A stretch of DNA of 64,000 nt from Izhakiella capsodis (GTDB lineage: Bacteria; Pseudomonadota; Gammaproteobacteria; Enterobacterales; Enterobacteriaceae): positions 1 through 64,000 of the forward strand of contig NZ_FOVC01000011.1 of NCBI RefSeq assembly GCF_900115045.1, in the 5' to 3' direction. Below are positions 63,393 to 64,000 of this stretch, piece by piece. Within the stretch, counting starts at the first letter, position 1; each line of letters starts with the position of its first letter. Under the pieces are notes generated by a model. It was given only the letters and a program-made list of their open reading frames with translations. It was not told the DNA's origin and made no database searches. The position numbers were made by a program, and so were the translations under genes.

Positions 63393-63824
63393 ATGCAAGA
63401 GATTATGCAATTCGCAAGCAATCACACCATACTTAGTCTGGCATGGGTTGTTCTGCTGGTTCTGGTGATCGTGACTACCGTTAAGGGCATGTTCTCCAAA
63501 GTAAAAGTTATTAGCCGGGGTGAGGCCACCCGCCTGATTAACAAAGAAGATGCTATCGTGGTCGATATTCGTGGCCGCGATGAGTTCCGTCAGGGGCATA
63601 TTTCAGGTGCATTGAACGTCCTGGCGAGCGAAATCAAAAAAGATAGCTTCGGTGAACTGGAAAAGCACAAAATACAGCCGATTATCGTGGTTTGCGCGAC
63701 CGGTCAGAACGCACAGGACGCGGCAGCTAAGCTCTATGCAGCCGGGTTTGCTCAGGTTTCGGTGCTGAAAGACGGCGTTTCAGGCTGGAGCGGTGAAAAC
63801 CTGCCGCTGGTTCGTGGTAAATAA
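63393..63824 (+). CDS. yibN: Rhodanese-domain membrane protein YibN
   Basis: 143 residues. A membrane helix lies at about 12-32 (TILSLAWVVLLVLVIVTTVK), followed by one rhodanese domain with IVVDIRGRDEFRQGHISGAL and the active-site cysteine in VVCATGQNAQDA near residue 97. It may transfer sulfur or act near the Sec translocase, as proposed for E. coli YibN. It is upstream of grxC (13 bases), the yibN-grxC-secB order. Confidence 0.94.
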   Translation: MQEIMQFASNHTILSLAWVVLLVLVIVTTVKGMFSKVKVISRGEATRLINKEDAIVVDIRGRDEFRQGHISGALNVLASEIKKDSFGELEKHKIQPIIVVCATGQNAQDAAAKLYAAGFAQVSVLKDGVSGWSGENLPLVRGK

Positions 63825-63837
63825 AGGCGGAATTCTC

Positions 63838-64000
63838 ATGGCGAACGTTGAAATCTATACCAAAACAACCTGTCCTTTTTGTCATCGTGCTAAAGCGCTG
63901 CTCAGTCAAAAAGGCGCTACTTATCAGGAAATCCCTATTGATGGTGATGCTGATAAACGCAATGAAATGATAACTCGCAGCGGGCGAACGACTGTCCCAC
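63838..64000 (+). CDS. grxC: Glutaredoxin 3 (5' part, runs off the window)
   Basis: The first 54 codons of a glutaredoxin: MANVEIYTKTTCPFCHRAKA, with the redox motif CPFC at residues 12-15 (CPYC in E. coli). It reduces disulfides with glutathione and can serve ribonucleotide reductase. AAAGGCGG precedes the ATG. Transcribed with yibN; the 3' end and probably secB lie beyond the window. Confidence 0.95.
   Translation, partial: MANVEIYTKTTCPFCHRAKALLSQKGATYQEIPIDGDADKRNEMITRSGRTTVP

Noticed and set aside
1..64000. CRISPR arrays, integrases or tRNA genes
   Set aside because: No series of spaced direct repeats, no tyrosine or serine recombinase gene and no cloverleaf-like sequence with a CCA end was noticed in the intergenic regions.

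Overview
The window is a stretch of enterobacterial chromosome. Gene order and protein sequence closely follow Escherichia coli through several long blocks. The LPS core genes, however, are of the Klebsiella/Serratia/Erwinia type (wabG, wabH and wabN rather than the E. coli waa set). Together with the LuxR-type quorum-sensing remnant this suggests an Erwinia/Pantoea-like member of the Erwiniaceae. That placement is inference; no marker here names a species.

Layout. 1-1.06 kb: 3' end of a 23S rRNA gene, 5S rRNA, a terminator and an IS200-type insertion sequence. 1.08-19.6 kb: the block mobA, yihD, srkA, dsbA, polA, spf (Spot 42), engB, csrC, yihI, hemN, yshB, glnG-glnL-glnA, bipA, yihX, dtd, yiiD. 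It is in E. coli order but lacks mobB, yihF/yihG and rbn. 19.7-32.9 kb: a second block that in E. coli lies elsewhere on the map (yicH, xanP, recG, trmH, spoT, rpoZ, gmk, ligB, yicG). It is joined directly behind yiiD, lacks gltS, and carries a broken luxR-family gene between yicH and xanP. 33-38.8 kb: an accessory segment between yicG and yicC with the serine transporter sdaC, three genes of unknown function, a mig-14 family gene of AT-rich composition, and almost 1 kb of apparently decayed DNA holding a 13-bp perfect inverted repeat. 38.9-46.3 kb: yicC, rph-pyrE with its attenuator, slmA, dut, coaBC, radC, rpmB-rpmG and mutM. 46.3-60.4 kb: the LPS core locus, coaD-waaE-waaA, wabG-waaQ, wabH, wabN, a GT2 enzyme, the O-antigen ligase waaL, a GT4 enzyme, waaC, waaF and hldD. 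60.8-64 kb: yibQ (split by a nonsense codon), envC, yibN and the 5' part of grxC; gpmI, kbl and tdh, expected here from E. coli, are absent.

How the genes work together. The glnALG operon is preceded by a sigma-54 promoter and NtrC-type dyads, so the nitrogen-control circuit is visible as genes plus sites. rph-pyrE carries the classical intercistronic attenuator, and here rph is intact. hldD, waaF, waaC, waaA and waaQ build the heptose/Kdo inner core; WabG, WabH and WabN would add galacturonate and a deacetylated glucosamine; WaaL joins O antigen. Two small RNAs, Spot 42 and CsrC, lie on either side of engB.

No wholly new multi-gene system is evident. The least explained DNA is the 34.4-38.8 kb accessory segment. 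The clearest signs of ongoing decay are the luxR-family pseudogene (two stops and one frameshift), the amber codon in yibQ, and a series of clean gene losses compared with E. coli order.
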